A stretch of DNA of 64,000 nt from Salinisphaera dokdonensis (GTDB lineage: Bacteria; Pseudomonadota; Gammaproteobacteria; Nevskiales; Salinisphaeraceae). The position numbers were made by a program, and so were the translations under genes. Below, in pieces: positions 43,449 to 51,505 of the stretch (positions are counted from its first letter, which is position 1; each line of letters begins with the position of its first letter). Location of the stretch: the NCBI RefSeq assembly GCF_040361215.1, contig NZ_APND01000001.1:930001-994000 (forward strand), in the 5' to 3' direction. Below the pieces are notes generated by a model. It was not told the origin of the DNA. It worked only from the letters and a program-made list of their open reading frames with translations, and made no database searches.

Positions 43449-44495
43449 ATGACGACCGCGGTAGAAGCCAGCGCACCGGGCAAGCTGTTTCTGATCGGCG
43501 AATATGCCGTGCTCGACGGCGCGCCGGCCCTGCTGACCGCGGTCGACCGACGTGTCCATGTCCGGGTCGAAAGCGCACGCGACGGCCGCTGGTCGCTGAC
43601 CGCGCCGAATCTGGGCATCGATGCCCTCGACTTGGGAGCTGTTGCCAGCGAACGCCCTGTCTTCGCCGCCGATATCGAACACAAGCTCGCCGTCTTCGAT
43701 GCCGTGCGCCAAGAAGCCGAGACGGCCAGCGGCGCACCACTCGATGCGACCCATGTCATGATCGACAGCGCCGACTTCGCGCGCGACGGCCACAAGCTCG
43801 GGTTGGGATCCAGCGCCGCCGTAGCGGCTGCGCTGTACGCCGCACTCACCCACGCTGCGGGGTTGTCGCTGACACGCCCCGCGCTCGCCGAGGGCGCAAT
43901 CCGCGCGCATCGACGCGCCCAGAACGGCGCCGGCAGCGGCGGCGATGTGGCGACCGCGGTCTATGGCGGCCTGATCAGCTACACCCGCGATACCGACCCG
44001 GTCGCGCTGAAATGGCCGCGCGATCTCGTCGCACTTGCCGTGATCACCGGAACCGGCGCCAGCACCCCAGATCTCGTCGGCCGGGTGCGCGACTACGCGG
44101 CACGCGAGCCCGATACCCATGCCCGCGATATCGCGCGTCTGGCCGAACTGGCCGAAACTGCGGCCCGCGCGCTGGCCGAAACGTCCGACTTTCTCGATCT
44201 GGCGGCGGCTTATTTTGCTGCGCTGTGTAGGCTCGATGACCATGCACAGGCCGGCATTGTCTGCACGCAGCACCACGCGCTCGCCGATCTCGTCGCTAAC
44301 GCAGGCGGGGTATTCAAGACATCCGGCGCCGGTGGCGGCGACGTCGGGCTGGTTTTTGTCGCCCGTGGCCCCAACGAACAGGCTGTGCGCCAGGCACTGG
44401 CCGCCACCGATGCCCAGATCGTGGATCTGTCGTTTGGTGCGGCCGGCGTTCGTATCGACAACGCCGGCACGATGGCCGCCACACAGGTGCGATAG
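43449..44495 (+). CDS. mvaK2: Phosphomevalonate kinase
   Basis: A 348-residue GHMP kinase that phosphorylates mevalonate 5-phosphate. It opens ASAPGKLFLIGEYAVLDGAPAL, has GHKLGLGSSAAVAAALYAAL, AQNGAGSGGDVATAVYGG and a C-terminal FKTSGAGGGDVGLVF. The combination of GEYAVLDG and QNGAGSGGD-type loops fits phosphomevalonate kinase better than mevalonate kinase, and the mevalonate kinase role is filled by the following fusion. Length is typical (about 340-370). It starts 4 bases after mvaD. Confidence 0.9.
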   Translation: MTTAVEASAPGKLFLIGEYAVLDGAPALLTAVDRRVHVRVESARDGRWSLTAPNLGIDALDLGAVASERPVFAADIEHKLAVFDAVRQEAETASGAPLDATHVMIDSADFARDGHKLGLGSSAAVAAALYAALTHAAGLSLTRPALAEGAIRAHRRAQNGAGSGGDVATAVYGGLISYTRDTDPVALKWPRDLVALAVITGTGASTPDLVGRVRDYAAREPDTHARDIARLAELAETAARALAETSDFLDLAAAYFAALCRLDDHAQAGIVCTQHHALADLVANAGGVFKTSGAGGGDVGLVFVARGPNEQAVRQALAATDAQIVDLSFGAAGVRIDNAGTMAATQVR

Positions 44496-44564
44496 CATGT
44501 TGTACCCCACATCGATCACGGCCGCAGCCGGCCCCGAGACGCGCAGCAGACGCCGAAACACGCC

Positions 44565-46841
44565 ATGAGCCAGTCCCGGATTCCGTCGTTCTACAAGTTT
44601 TCCGTGGCCAACCGGCTGCGGGTGCTGCTCGAGCGCGACGTCATCGATCAGGCCGAGTACGACATGCTCATCGACGGCACCCACATGCTGGATGCCGACC
44701 AGGCGGACCGTCTGATCGAGAACGTGATCAGCGTTTTCGGTCTGCCCATGGGCCTGGGCCTGAATTTCCAGGTCAACGAGCGCGATTATCTCGTGCCCAT
44801 GGTGGTCGAGGAGCCATCGATCATCGCGGCGGTCAGTTCGGCGGCCAAACTCGTGCGCAGCACCGGCGGTTTTACCAGTACGGCCGAGCGGCCGCTGCTC
44901 ATCGGCCAGATCCAGGTCGTGAACGTGCCGCATGCGGCCCATGCCCGCCAGGCGCTGCTCCAGCACAGCGAGGAGATTCTCAACCTCGCCAACAGCCTGC
45001 ATCCGAACATGGTCGCGCGCGGCGGCGGCGCGCGAGAGATCGAGGTACACACGCACGGCGCTACGGCCGCACACGGCGACATGCTGGTGGTGCATCTGCT
45101 TGTCGACACGCGCGACGCGATGGGCGCGAACCTGGTCAATACGATGTGCGAAGGCGCTGCCCCGCTGGTGGAGAAGATAAGCGGCGGCCGGGTCTTCCTG
45201 CGCATCCTGTCGAACCTGACCGACCGCGCCCTGGTGCGTTCGAAGGCCGTGATTCCGGTCGACCGGCTCGCCGCGGGTGACTATTCCGGCGCCGAAGTGC
45301 GCGACGGCATCATCCTCGCCAACGAGTTCGCCGAACGCGATCCCTACCGGGCGACGACGCACAACAAGGGCATCATGAACGGCATCGACGCCGTTGCGAT
45401 TGCCACCGGGAACGACTGGCGCGCCATCGAAGCCGCCGCCCATGCCTACGCCGCGCGCACCGGGCGCTACAGCTCGTTGACGCGCTGGTGTGCCAACGAC
45501 GCCGGCGATCTGGTCGGCGAGCTCGAAATCCCGCTCAAGGTCGGCACGGTCGGCGGTCAGGTGGAATCCAATCAGGCGGTGCGCATCGCCCATCGCGTGC
45601 TCGGCGTGAAATCCGCGCCCGAACTGGCAGAAGTGATGGGTGCCGTCGGTCTGGCTCAGAACTTCGCTGCGATCAAGGCGCTGTCCACCCACGGCATCCA
45701 GCGCGGGCACATGACGCTGCATGCGCGCAGCGTGGCGATGGCGGCCGGCGCCAGCGAGGCCTCCTTCGACGACGTGGTCGACCGGCTGGTCGCCGGTGGC
45801 GATATCAAGGTCTGGAAAGCGCGCGAGATCATCGCCGATCTCGAGGACAACCAGCGCTCGCAGGCGGCCGGCCGCAGTGACCGTCAGGAAGTGATCGAAC
45901 ACGCGGACGCCGCGGGCGATATCGGCTACGGCAAGATCATCCTGCTGGGCGAGCACTCGGTGGTCTACGGTCGGCACGCGATCGCCGCCCCGATACCCCT
46001 GCATATCCGGGCCGAGGTCAAACCGCAGCCTGAACACACCGATCTGATGATCCCGCGCTGGGGCGTCGAGATGCGCCTGTCCGAGCCGGAGCGTTCAGTC
46101 AGTTCGCTACACGCCTCGATCACGCTCATCGCCGAGCGGCTGGACCTCGCCGACCGCGGCATGCGTATCGACGTGTTTCCGCATATACCGCGCGCCAACG
46201 GTCTGGGCGCCTCGGCCGCACTCGCGGTGGCCGTGATCCGTGCCATGGCGCGTTGTTTCGAAGTGGACATCAGCGAACGCGAGATCTCGAACCTCGCCTT
46301 TGACTGCGAAAAGATCGCCCACGGCACGCCGTCCGGCATCGACAACACGCTCGCGACTTTTGGCCGGCCGATCCTGTTCCGCAAGGAAAACGCGCTCGCG
46401 CGTGCCGAGATCCGTGACCTGAGCACGCCGGCGCCGATTCCGGTGGTCATCGGCCTGTCCGGCGTCGCAACGCTCACCATGCAGACGGTCGGCAGCGTGC
46501 GCGCCGCCTGGGAAAAGAACCCGGCACGCTACGAGAGCATCTTCTCGCAGATCGACGCGCTCGCGCTGGCCGGCGCCGATGCGCTCAAGAAAGGCGATAT
46601 CGCCGAGCTCGGCGAGTTGATGAATATCGACCACGGCCTGCTCAATGCGCTGCAGGTCTCGTCACGCGAGATCGAGGAGCTCGTCGAAATCGCGCGCCAG
46701 AACGGCGCCCTGGGCGCCAAGCTGACCGGCGGCGGTGGCGGCGGCGCCATGATCGCGATCGCCGAACCCGAGCGCACCCAGCCGATCGCCTCCGCCATGC
46801 GCAGTGCCGGCTACAACACCTTCATCACCGAAATCCGTTGA
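44565..46841 (+). CDS. mvaA: HMG-CoA reductase-mevalonate kinase fusion
   Basis: A 758-residue bifunctional protein covering two successive mevalonate steps. Residues 1-430 are an HMG-CoA reductase of the class II (Pseudomonas mevalonii-like) type, with Glu83 (VEEPSIIAAV), DAMGAN (184-189), Lys268 (THNKGIMNGID), Asp284 (TGNDWRA) and His382 (RGHMTLHAR), almost the numbering of the P. mevalonii enzyme. A polar linker (430-452) leads to a mevalonate kinase: YGKIILLGEHSVVYGRHAIA (455-474), IPRANGLGASAALAVAV, GTPSGIDNTLATFG and KLTGGGGGGAMIA. No stop or frameshift separates the halves. The reductase is probably used biosynthetically here given the neighbours. Confidence 0.93.
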   Translation: MSQSRIPSFYKFSVANRLRVLLERDVIDQAEYDMLIDGTHMLDADQADRLIENVISVFGLPMGLGLNFQVNERDYLVPMVVEEPSIIAAVSSAAKLVRSTGGFTSTAERPLLIGQIQVVNVPHAAHARQALLQHSEEILNLANSLHPNMVARGGGAREIEVHTHGATAAHGDMLVVHLLVDTRDAMGANLVNTMCEGAAPLVEKISGGRVFLRILSNLTDRALVRSKAVIPVDRLAAGDYSGAEVRDGIILANEFAERDPYRATTHNKGIMNGIDAVAIATGNDWRAIEAAAHAYAARTGRYSSLTRWCANDAGDLVGELEIPLKVGTVGGQVESNQAVRIAHRVLGVKSAPELAEVMGAVGLAQNFAAIKALSTHGIQRGHMTLHARSVAMAAGASEASFDDVVDRLVAGGDIKVWKAREIIADLEDNQRSQAAGRSDRQEVIEHADAAGDIGYGKIILLGEHSVVYGRHAIAAPIPLHIRAEVKPQPEHTDLMIPRWGVEMRLSEPERSVSSLHASITLIAERLDLADRGMRIDVFPHIPRANGLGASAALAVAVIRAMARCFEVDISEREISNLAFDCEKIAHGTPSGIDNTLATFGRPILFRKENALARAEIRDLSTPAPIPVVIGLSGVATLTMQTVGSVRAAWEKNPARYESIFSQIDALALAGADALKKGDIAELGELMNIDHGLLNALQVSSREIEELVEIARQNGALGAKLTGGGGGGAMIAIAEPERTQPIASAMRSAGYNTFITEIR

Positions 46842-46852
46842 ACAGGAATCTC

Positions 46853-47434
46853 ATGGCCGAGTCCGCCGACAACGCCCCGGTCGTCTCCTTCGACGACGAA
46901 CCGCTGATCCTCGTCGACAGCGACGACAACGTATTGGGGTACCGGCCCAAGGCCGAAGCCCATGAAGGCGACGGCGTACTGCATCGCGCCTTCTCGATCT
47001 TCCTGTTCGACGACGCCGGCAATATCTGGCTGCAACAGCGCGCCCCCGGCAAGCAGCTCTGGGGTGGCTACTGGGCCAACAGCTGCTGCAGCCACCCGCG
47101 CCGCGGCGAAACCGTCGATGCTGCGGCCGCGCGCCGTCTGCGCGAGGAACTCGGCGTGGAGGCAGAAATGACCTTCCTTTATCGCTTCGAGTACCACGCC
47201 CGTTTCGGCGACATCGGCTCGGAGCACGAGCTGTGCTCTGTCTATGTGGCGCGGTCCGCCACGCCGATCGCGACCAATCCGAACGAGATCGCGGCCAGCG
47301 AAGCCATCGCGCCTGCGACCCTCGATCGTGAGCTGGAAACCAATCCAAGCAGCTATACGCCGTGGCTGCAGCTCGAGTGGCCGCGAATCCGCAACGAGCA
47401 CTGGTCGACCGTGGAACGCGTACTCGCAGGCTAG
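46853..47434 (+). CDS. idi: Isopentenyl-diphosphate delta-isomerase, type I
   Basis: A 193-residue NUDIX-fold enzyme that interconverts isopentenyl and dimethylallyl diphosphate. Signs are LHRAFSIFLFDDAGNIWLQQRA, WGGYWANSCCSHPRRGE with the catalytic Cys79, RRLREELGV (NUDIX helix) and IGSEHELCSVY with the metal-linked Glu. The ATG at 46853 follows CAGGAA, 11 bases after the fusion gene stop; the TTG a few codons upstream is not favoured. It completes the C5 part of the pathway. Confidence 0.95.
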   Translation: MAESADNAPVVSFDDEPLILVDSDDNVLGYRPKAEAHEGDGVLHRAFSIFLFDDAGNIWLQQRAPGKQLWGGYWANSCCSHPRRGETVDAAAARRLREELGVEAEMTFLYRFEYHARFGDIGSEHELCSVYVARSATPIATNPNEIAASEAIAPATLDRELETNPSSYTPWLQLEWPRIRNEHWSTVERVLAG

Positions 47435-47455
47435 ACGTAGCCGACTTCGGCCGCT

Positions 47456-48082
47456 CTACACCCGATGGTCTGCCGTATGCCGCGGGGTTCGTGCCCGCAA
47501 CGGCGCGTCGCTGTCGCGCTCGATACGCCTCGCATAATCGTGGCGCTGCCCCGAAAGGTCGCTGTTACCGGGCGCGACCACATCGACGATGCGCCACTGC
47601 CCGTTGTTGTTGGCGAGCCTGTAGCGAATCGGCAATCGCTCGCCATCACGCGCGACCAAGGCAGTCGAAACCTCGCGCTGGCGGCCAGCCTTATTGCTTA
47701 CAGCGGTGACCTCGAAGCGCTCACCGTCGTGCTCGTCGAACTGGCGCGCGAATGACCTGATCAGGTCATGACGAAAACGCGCGGTATGCGCGCTGCGTTG
47801 CCGCGCGCTCAGTCCGACCCAGGCACCGCCCGTAGCCTCTCGCGCCATCCGACGTAGATCGAAGACCTCATCGACATTCGCCGCGAGCTTGTCGTAACGG
47901 CCGGAGAATCCAAGCGCTTCGCCCTGCTTCATGGTCGTCAGCAATGCACTGTCGAATCGATCGATCACCGCTCGCGCCGGATGCGCCGCGGCCGCCGCCC
48001 AGATACCGATACAGCCGAATACGACAAGCGTGGCGACCACGCAAACGACCGTCTGACGAAGTTTCTGACGATAACTGCTCAT
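47456..48082 (-). CDS. hpnM: HpnM/MlaC-like periplasmic lipid-binding protein
   Basis: A 208-residue protein with an N-terminal membrane helix or signal (VVCVVATLVVFGCIGIWAAAA), then an MlaC/Ttg2D fold: VIDRFDSALLTTMKQGEALGFSGRYDKLAANVDEVFDLRRMA, the GFxGRY...FDL pattern typical of hopanoid-associated HpnM, and later RIVDVVAPGN. HpnM-like proteins are thought to move hopanoids or phospholipids in the periplasm. The tail after 190 is basic and variable. It is upstream of nothing else in the operon, with hpnG-like on the same strand 118 bases upstream, and is convergent with idi. HpnM is favoured over MlaC because of the neighbour. Confidence 0.78.
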   Translation of the reverse strand: MSSYRQKLRQTVVCVVATLVVFGCIGIWAAAAAHPARAVIDRFDSALLTTMKQGEALGFSGRYDKLAANVDEVFDLRRMAREATGGAWVGLSARQRSAHTARFRHDLIRSFARQFDEHDGERFEVTAVSNKAGRQREVSTALVARDGERLPIRYRLANNNGQWRIVDVVAPGNSDLSGQRHDYARRIERDSDAPLRARTPRHTADHRV

Positions 48083-48200
48083 GAGCGCCGCTCCCGACCC
48101 GGCCCAAGCCGGATGAATCGTCGCCGCATATACGCGACTCGAAAGCTGTGACCACGGCAGGCATCGAACAGTTCGACGCCGCGGCGCCGGTCATCGAAGC

Positions 48201-48956
48201 TTAATCCGGCAGCCCGGCGTCGCGCAGATACGGGGCCACCCGCGCCAGACTGTTCTGGGCGGCCCGAAATGCCACGGCCAGTTGCTTGAGCGCACGCAGC
48301 TGGGCGTGCATCGAACGCGGCCGGCCGGCGAGCGCGCGCAGCAGCGGCAGCGGTCGCAGCGCGCCGTCTTCGTCGAGCGCGGCATGGATAACCGGCGGCA
48401 GGATCATGGTGGCATCGTCGGCGACCGCGCGGATGGCGATGAACGGCAAATCGAAATCCGCCGCGACCCGGGCAATCGCCACACTTTCCATATCCGAGGC
48501 CACCGCGTCGCTGGCGTGTTGCAGCGCGTGTTTCGCGCCAAGATCGATCAATGCACCGGGGGATTCGGCCAGCAAACCATGGCGTACACGCAGGCCCTCG
48601 CTCGCATGGGCGATCTCCAGTAGCCAGTCCGGGCTGCATTCGTAACGCACGCCATCGCGACCCCGTACGACATGCGGCAACAGCAGATCGCCGGGCGCGA
48701 GCGCGGGCACCAGTCCAGCCGCGCTACCCCAGCTGATGAGACCGTTGACGCCTTCGGCAACGAGCATTCGGGCCGTGGCCTCGGCGCGCGCCGCCCCCAG
48801 GCCGGACAGGGCCACCTGGCCGCCGCCCGCGAGCAGCGCGCGGCCGCGCAGGCGCAGTCGAGCCAGTGCGCGGGCCTCGGCCGGTAACGTGGCGACGATG
48901 CCGGGCCGCGTTACGCGGGCGCGCGTGGGCAGGCTCAACCCGACGGCGGTGGTCAT
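48201..48956 (-). CDS. hpnG: HpnG-like adenosylhopane nucleosidase/phosphorylase
   Basis: A 251-residue member of the nucleoside phosphorylase (PNP/UDP) fold. Family-like features are GIVATLPAEARALARL at the start, ALSGLGAARAEATARML, LISWGSAAGLVPALAPGDLLLP and ASDMESVAIARVAADFDLPFIAIRAVADDA with the acidic residue of the active site. HpnG removes adenine from adenosylhopane during extended hopanoid synthesis. The assignment rests on weak fold likeness plus the HpnM-like neighbour and could instead be a different phosphorylase. Divergent from ispA. Confidence 0.75.
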   Translation of the reverse strand: MTTAVGLSLPTRARVTRPGIVATLPAEARALARLRLRGRALLAGGGQVALSGLGAARAEATARMLVAEGVNGLISWGSAAGLVPALAPGDLLLPHVVRGRDGVRYECSPDWLLEIAHASEGLRVRHGLLAESPGALIDLGAKHALQHASDAVASDMESVAIARVAADFDLPFIAIRAVADDATMILPPVIHAALDEDGALRPLPLLRALAGRPRSMHAQLRALKQLAVAFRAAQNSLARVAPYLRDAGLPD

Positions 48957-49211
48957 GGCCGCCGCCGATGCCGGTCACCGGCACGAGCGATCATGGCCCG
49001 CCGCACAGCAGCGCTGCTCGATACGGCCGGCGCGGGCATGGCGTTGTGCAGTGGCGCGTGCTGAATAACGGCGTCCGCGTGTTTTGAATCCTGCTGCGAT
49101 CCATGGCCGACAACAAACGCGTCGCCCGGGTATTTGACGGGCCTGCGCATTAGTGGCTAGCTAGCGCGCCTTCGCCCCACGATCTGCATCGTCTGCGTCG
49201 AACGCGCCGCC

Positions 49212-50099
49212 ATGGATCACTGCCCTGACCACGATTATAGCCAACGCATCCAGGATCGACTCGAACGCCTGCTGCCACCGGCCGAGGAATCCCCTGAACG
49301 CCTGCACGAGGCGATGCGCTATGCGGTGCTCGGCGGCGGCAAGCGTATCCGGCCCCGTTTGGTCTACGCCACCGGCGCGGCACTCGGGCTGACGTCCGAC
49401 CAGCTGGATGCGCCGGCCTGTGCGGTCGAGTTCATCCATGCCTACTCGCTGATCCACGACGATCTGCCGGCGATGGACGACGATACCCTGCGCCGCGGCC
49501 GGGCGACCGCGCATGTCGCCTTCGACGAGGCGACCGCGATCCTCGCCGGCGATGCGCTGCAAAGCCTTGCTTTCGAAGCGTTGGCCACCGATTCGCATAA
49601 GGACGCAACCCCGCCAATCCGAGCTGCGCGTCTCGCTACGCTGGCTCGCGCTTGTGGCTCGCGCGGCATGGTGGGCGGTCAGGCGCTGGACATGGCCAGC
49701 GAAGGACAGACGATCGGCGTCGAAACGCTCGAACGCCTGCACAGCCTCAAGACCGGCGCCCTGCTGCACGCCTGTGTGGTGTTGGCAGCCGATGGCCTCC
49801 CCGAACTGCCGGACGGCGAACGCCAGGCGCTCGATCGCTTTGCCACCAAAATCGGGCTCGCGTTCCAGGTTCGCGACGACGTGCTCGATATCGAGTCGGA
49901 CACCGCCACGCTCGGCAAGACCCAGGGCGCAGATATTGCCCACGACAAGGCCACCTACCCCGCCCTGCTCGGCCTGGACGCGGCGCGCGACTATGCCGAG
50001 CGTCTCTACGCCGAGGCGCTCGAGGCACTGGCAGTCTTCGGCGATCGCGCCGAGGCGCTACGCGTGATCGCGGCCGAAATCGTCCAGCGCGACCACTAG
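49212..50099 (+). CDS. ispA: Farnesyl/geranyl diphosphate synthase
   Basis: A 295-residue short-chain prenyl transferase. It has the first Asp-rich motif DDLPAMDDD (83-91) with the preceding IHAYSLIHDD, GGGKRIRPRLVYATG, and the second motif FQVRDDVLDIESD. The layout matches E. coli IspA, which makes farnesyl diphosphate from C5 units. It lies downstream of the mevalonate genes, with the hopanoid-like genes between. The product could be geranylgeranyl diphosphate in a close family member, but IspA is the simplest call. Confidence 0.93.
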   Translation: MDHCPDHDYSQRIQDRLERLLPPAEESPERLHEAMRYAVLGGGKRIRPRLVYATGAALGLTSDQLDAPACAVEFIHAYSLIHDDLPAMDDDTLRRGRATAHVAFDEATAILAGDALQSLAFEALATDSHKDATPPIRAARLATLARACGSRGMVGGQALDMASEGQTIGVETLERLHSLKTGALLHACVVLAADGLPELPDGERQALDRFATKIGLAFQVRDDVLDIESDTATLGKTQGADIAHDKATYPALLGLDAARDYAERLYAEALEALAVFGDRAEALRVIAAEIVQRDH

Positions 50100-50143
50100 G
50101 GGCTGATCAGGCCATGCCGGGCCTGACCACGTCGGCGGTCGCT

Positions 50144-51505
50144 TTAGCCGGGCCAGCTGGCGCTGTAGCTCAACGTAGTCTTGCCATTGGCCGGCACATC
50201 GACTTCCCAGGTCGCGGTGTTGGCGGCGCTGTCGTCGCGCGGCTCGATAGAGCTTGAGACCACATCGGCGGCGTCCGGCAGGTGCTCGACCACATCGACC
50301 GTGGCGTCGCGCTCGCTGGCGTTGTGCAGCGTGATCTCGACGCTGCGCTTGCGCTGGTTGTTCTCGGTCTTGCTGTCCTCGACCATCCGGCGCTCACCGG
50401 TGATATCGAAAGCACTGCCCATGGCCAGCGTGACCGGCGCGCCCTTGGGCGTATCGGCGATCGAATCCTCACCCATGAGCGTGGCCTTGCGATTGCCGTC
50501 GTAGACGCGCACGACGCCGGCCGGCAACGGCTCATCGCTGCTGTTCTCGAAATGCAACTGCACGGCGGCATGGCTGCGCGCGCCATCACGGCCCAGCGCG
50601 TAGAAGCTGTTCTCGAAACGGTAGCGGCGTTCGGCATCGAGCGTGACCGGCGCCATCATCGAGACGGCACGAGTGGCACCGGCAGCGACCTTGAGCGGGC
50701 CGTCGAGGGTATAGCGATAGGTGTCGCCGACGGCCTGCGGGGCGCTGTCGCTCATCTTGGCTTCGCTGCGCGCCATCATCATCGGCTGCGGGCCGCGGCC
50801 GTTGGCGCGCGATACGTCGCCGGCGACCAGCCAGGCCTGTTTCGCGTTCAGGTCACTACCACCGCTGTTGTCGATCACCGCCAGGCTCTGCAGCGACAGT
50901 TCACCGGCTTCAGCATCGAAACGCCCGGTATAGCTGGCCTGCCAGCTGGGCCCGTCAATCTGATAGGTCGCGGTCAACGGCTGGCTGCCGGCGCTGTCGG
51001 CCTCGATATCCAGCTGCAGGCCGCTCGGCGCGTCGCCACCGGCCGGCCAGGCAAGCCGCCAGAGTGAATTCGGAGTAAGCCGCTCGATGCGATCGTCGAC
51101 ACGCACGAGCGCGCTATCGCCACTCAATCCAACGAGCGTAGCCTCGCGTGTCTGGGCCTGCCCCGCGCTGTCATCGCGCAGCAGCGTCACCGGCTGTCCG
51201 ACCCGCGCCGCCAGCAGCCCGGCGCCGCTGTCATCGCTCGAGCGCGCGCTCAGGCCGGTCAGCCGCACGCCGTCGCCTTCCAGCCAGAGCGTATCGGCAC
51301 GCAGACGGCCGTCGATCGGCCAGCCGACGGTCTGCATGCCGGTATCGAGATTTATATCGCGCGTGGTCTGGATGACCGCCGCGCCACGGTTGTAGATCGC
51401 CATCGCATCGACGGCGCCGTCGTCCTCGCCGGCGGACTGGGCGAAGGCAGGCGCGCCGAGCAGTGCGGCCGTGAAAAGTGCGGGCGTGGACAGCTTGGAG
51501 ATCAT
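50144..51505 (-). CDS. DUF4139 domain protein, secreted
   Basis: A 453-residue protein with a Sec signal (FTAALLGAPAFAQ). DUF4139-type features are PSWQASYTGRFDAEAGELSLQSLAVIDNSGGSDLNAKQAWLVAGD and the end VEEHLP-like DVVEHLPDAADVVSSS. The N-terminal third resembles the DUF4140-like region. The role is unknown. The ATG at 51505 (MISKLS) overlaps the ampG stop by four bases, so the two are translationally coupled. A longer frame upstream is rejected because it lies in ampG. Confidence 0.8.
   Translation of the reverse strand: MISKLSTPALFTAALLGAPAFAQSAGEDDGAVDAMAIYNRGAAVIQTTRDINLDTGMQTVGWPIDGRLRADTLWLEGDGVRLTGLSARSSDDSGAGLLAARVGQPVTLLRDDSAGQAQTREATLVGLSGDSALVRVDDRIERLTPNSLWRLAWPAGGDAPSGLQLDIEADSAGSQPLTATYQIDGPSWQASYTGRFDAEAGELSLQSLAVIDNSGGSDLNAKQAWLVAGDVSRANGRGPQPMMMARSEAKMSDSAPQAVGDTYRYTLDGPLKVAAGATRAVSMMAPVTLDAERRYRFENSFYALGRDGARSHAAVQLHFENSSDEPLPAGVVRVYDGNRKATLMGEDSIADTPKGAPVTLAMGSAFDITGERRMVEDSKTENNQRKRSVEITLHNASERDATVDVVEHLPDAADVVSSSIEPRDDSAANTATWEVDVPANGKTTLSYSASWPG

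Noticed and set aside
43326..46037. Longest frame of the region, a 903-residue minus-strand open frame
   Set aside because: It is antisense to mvaD, mvaK2 and the fusion gene. The plus-strand genes have clear family motifs, and the antisense product has a high-Arg, low-complexity make-up typical of a shadow in GC-rich DNA.
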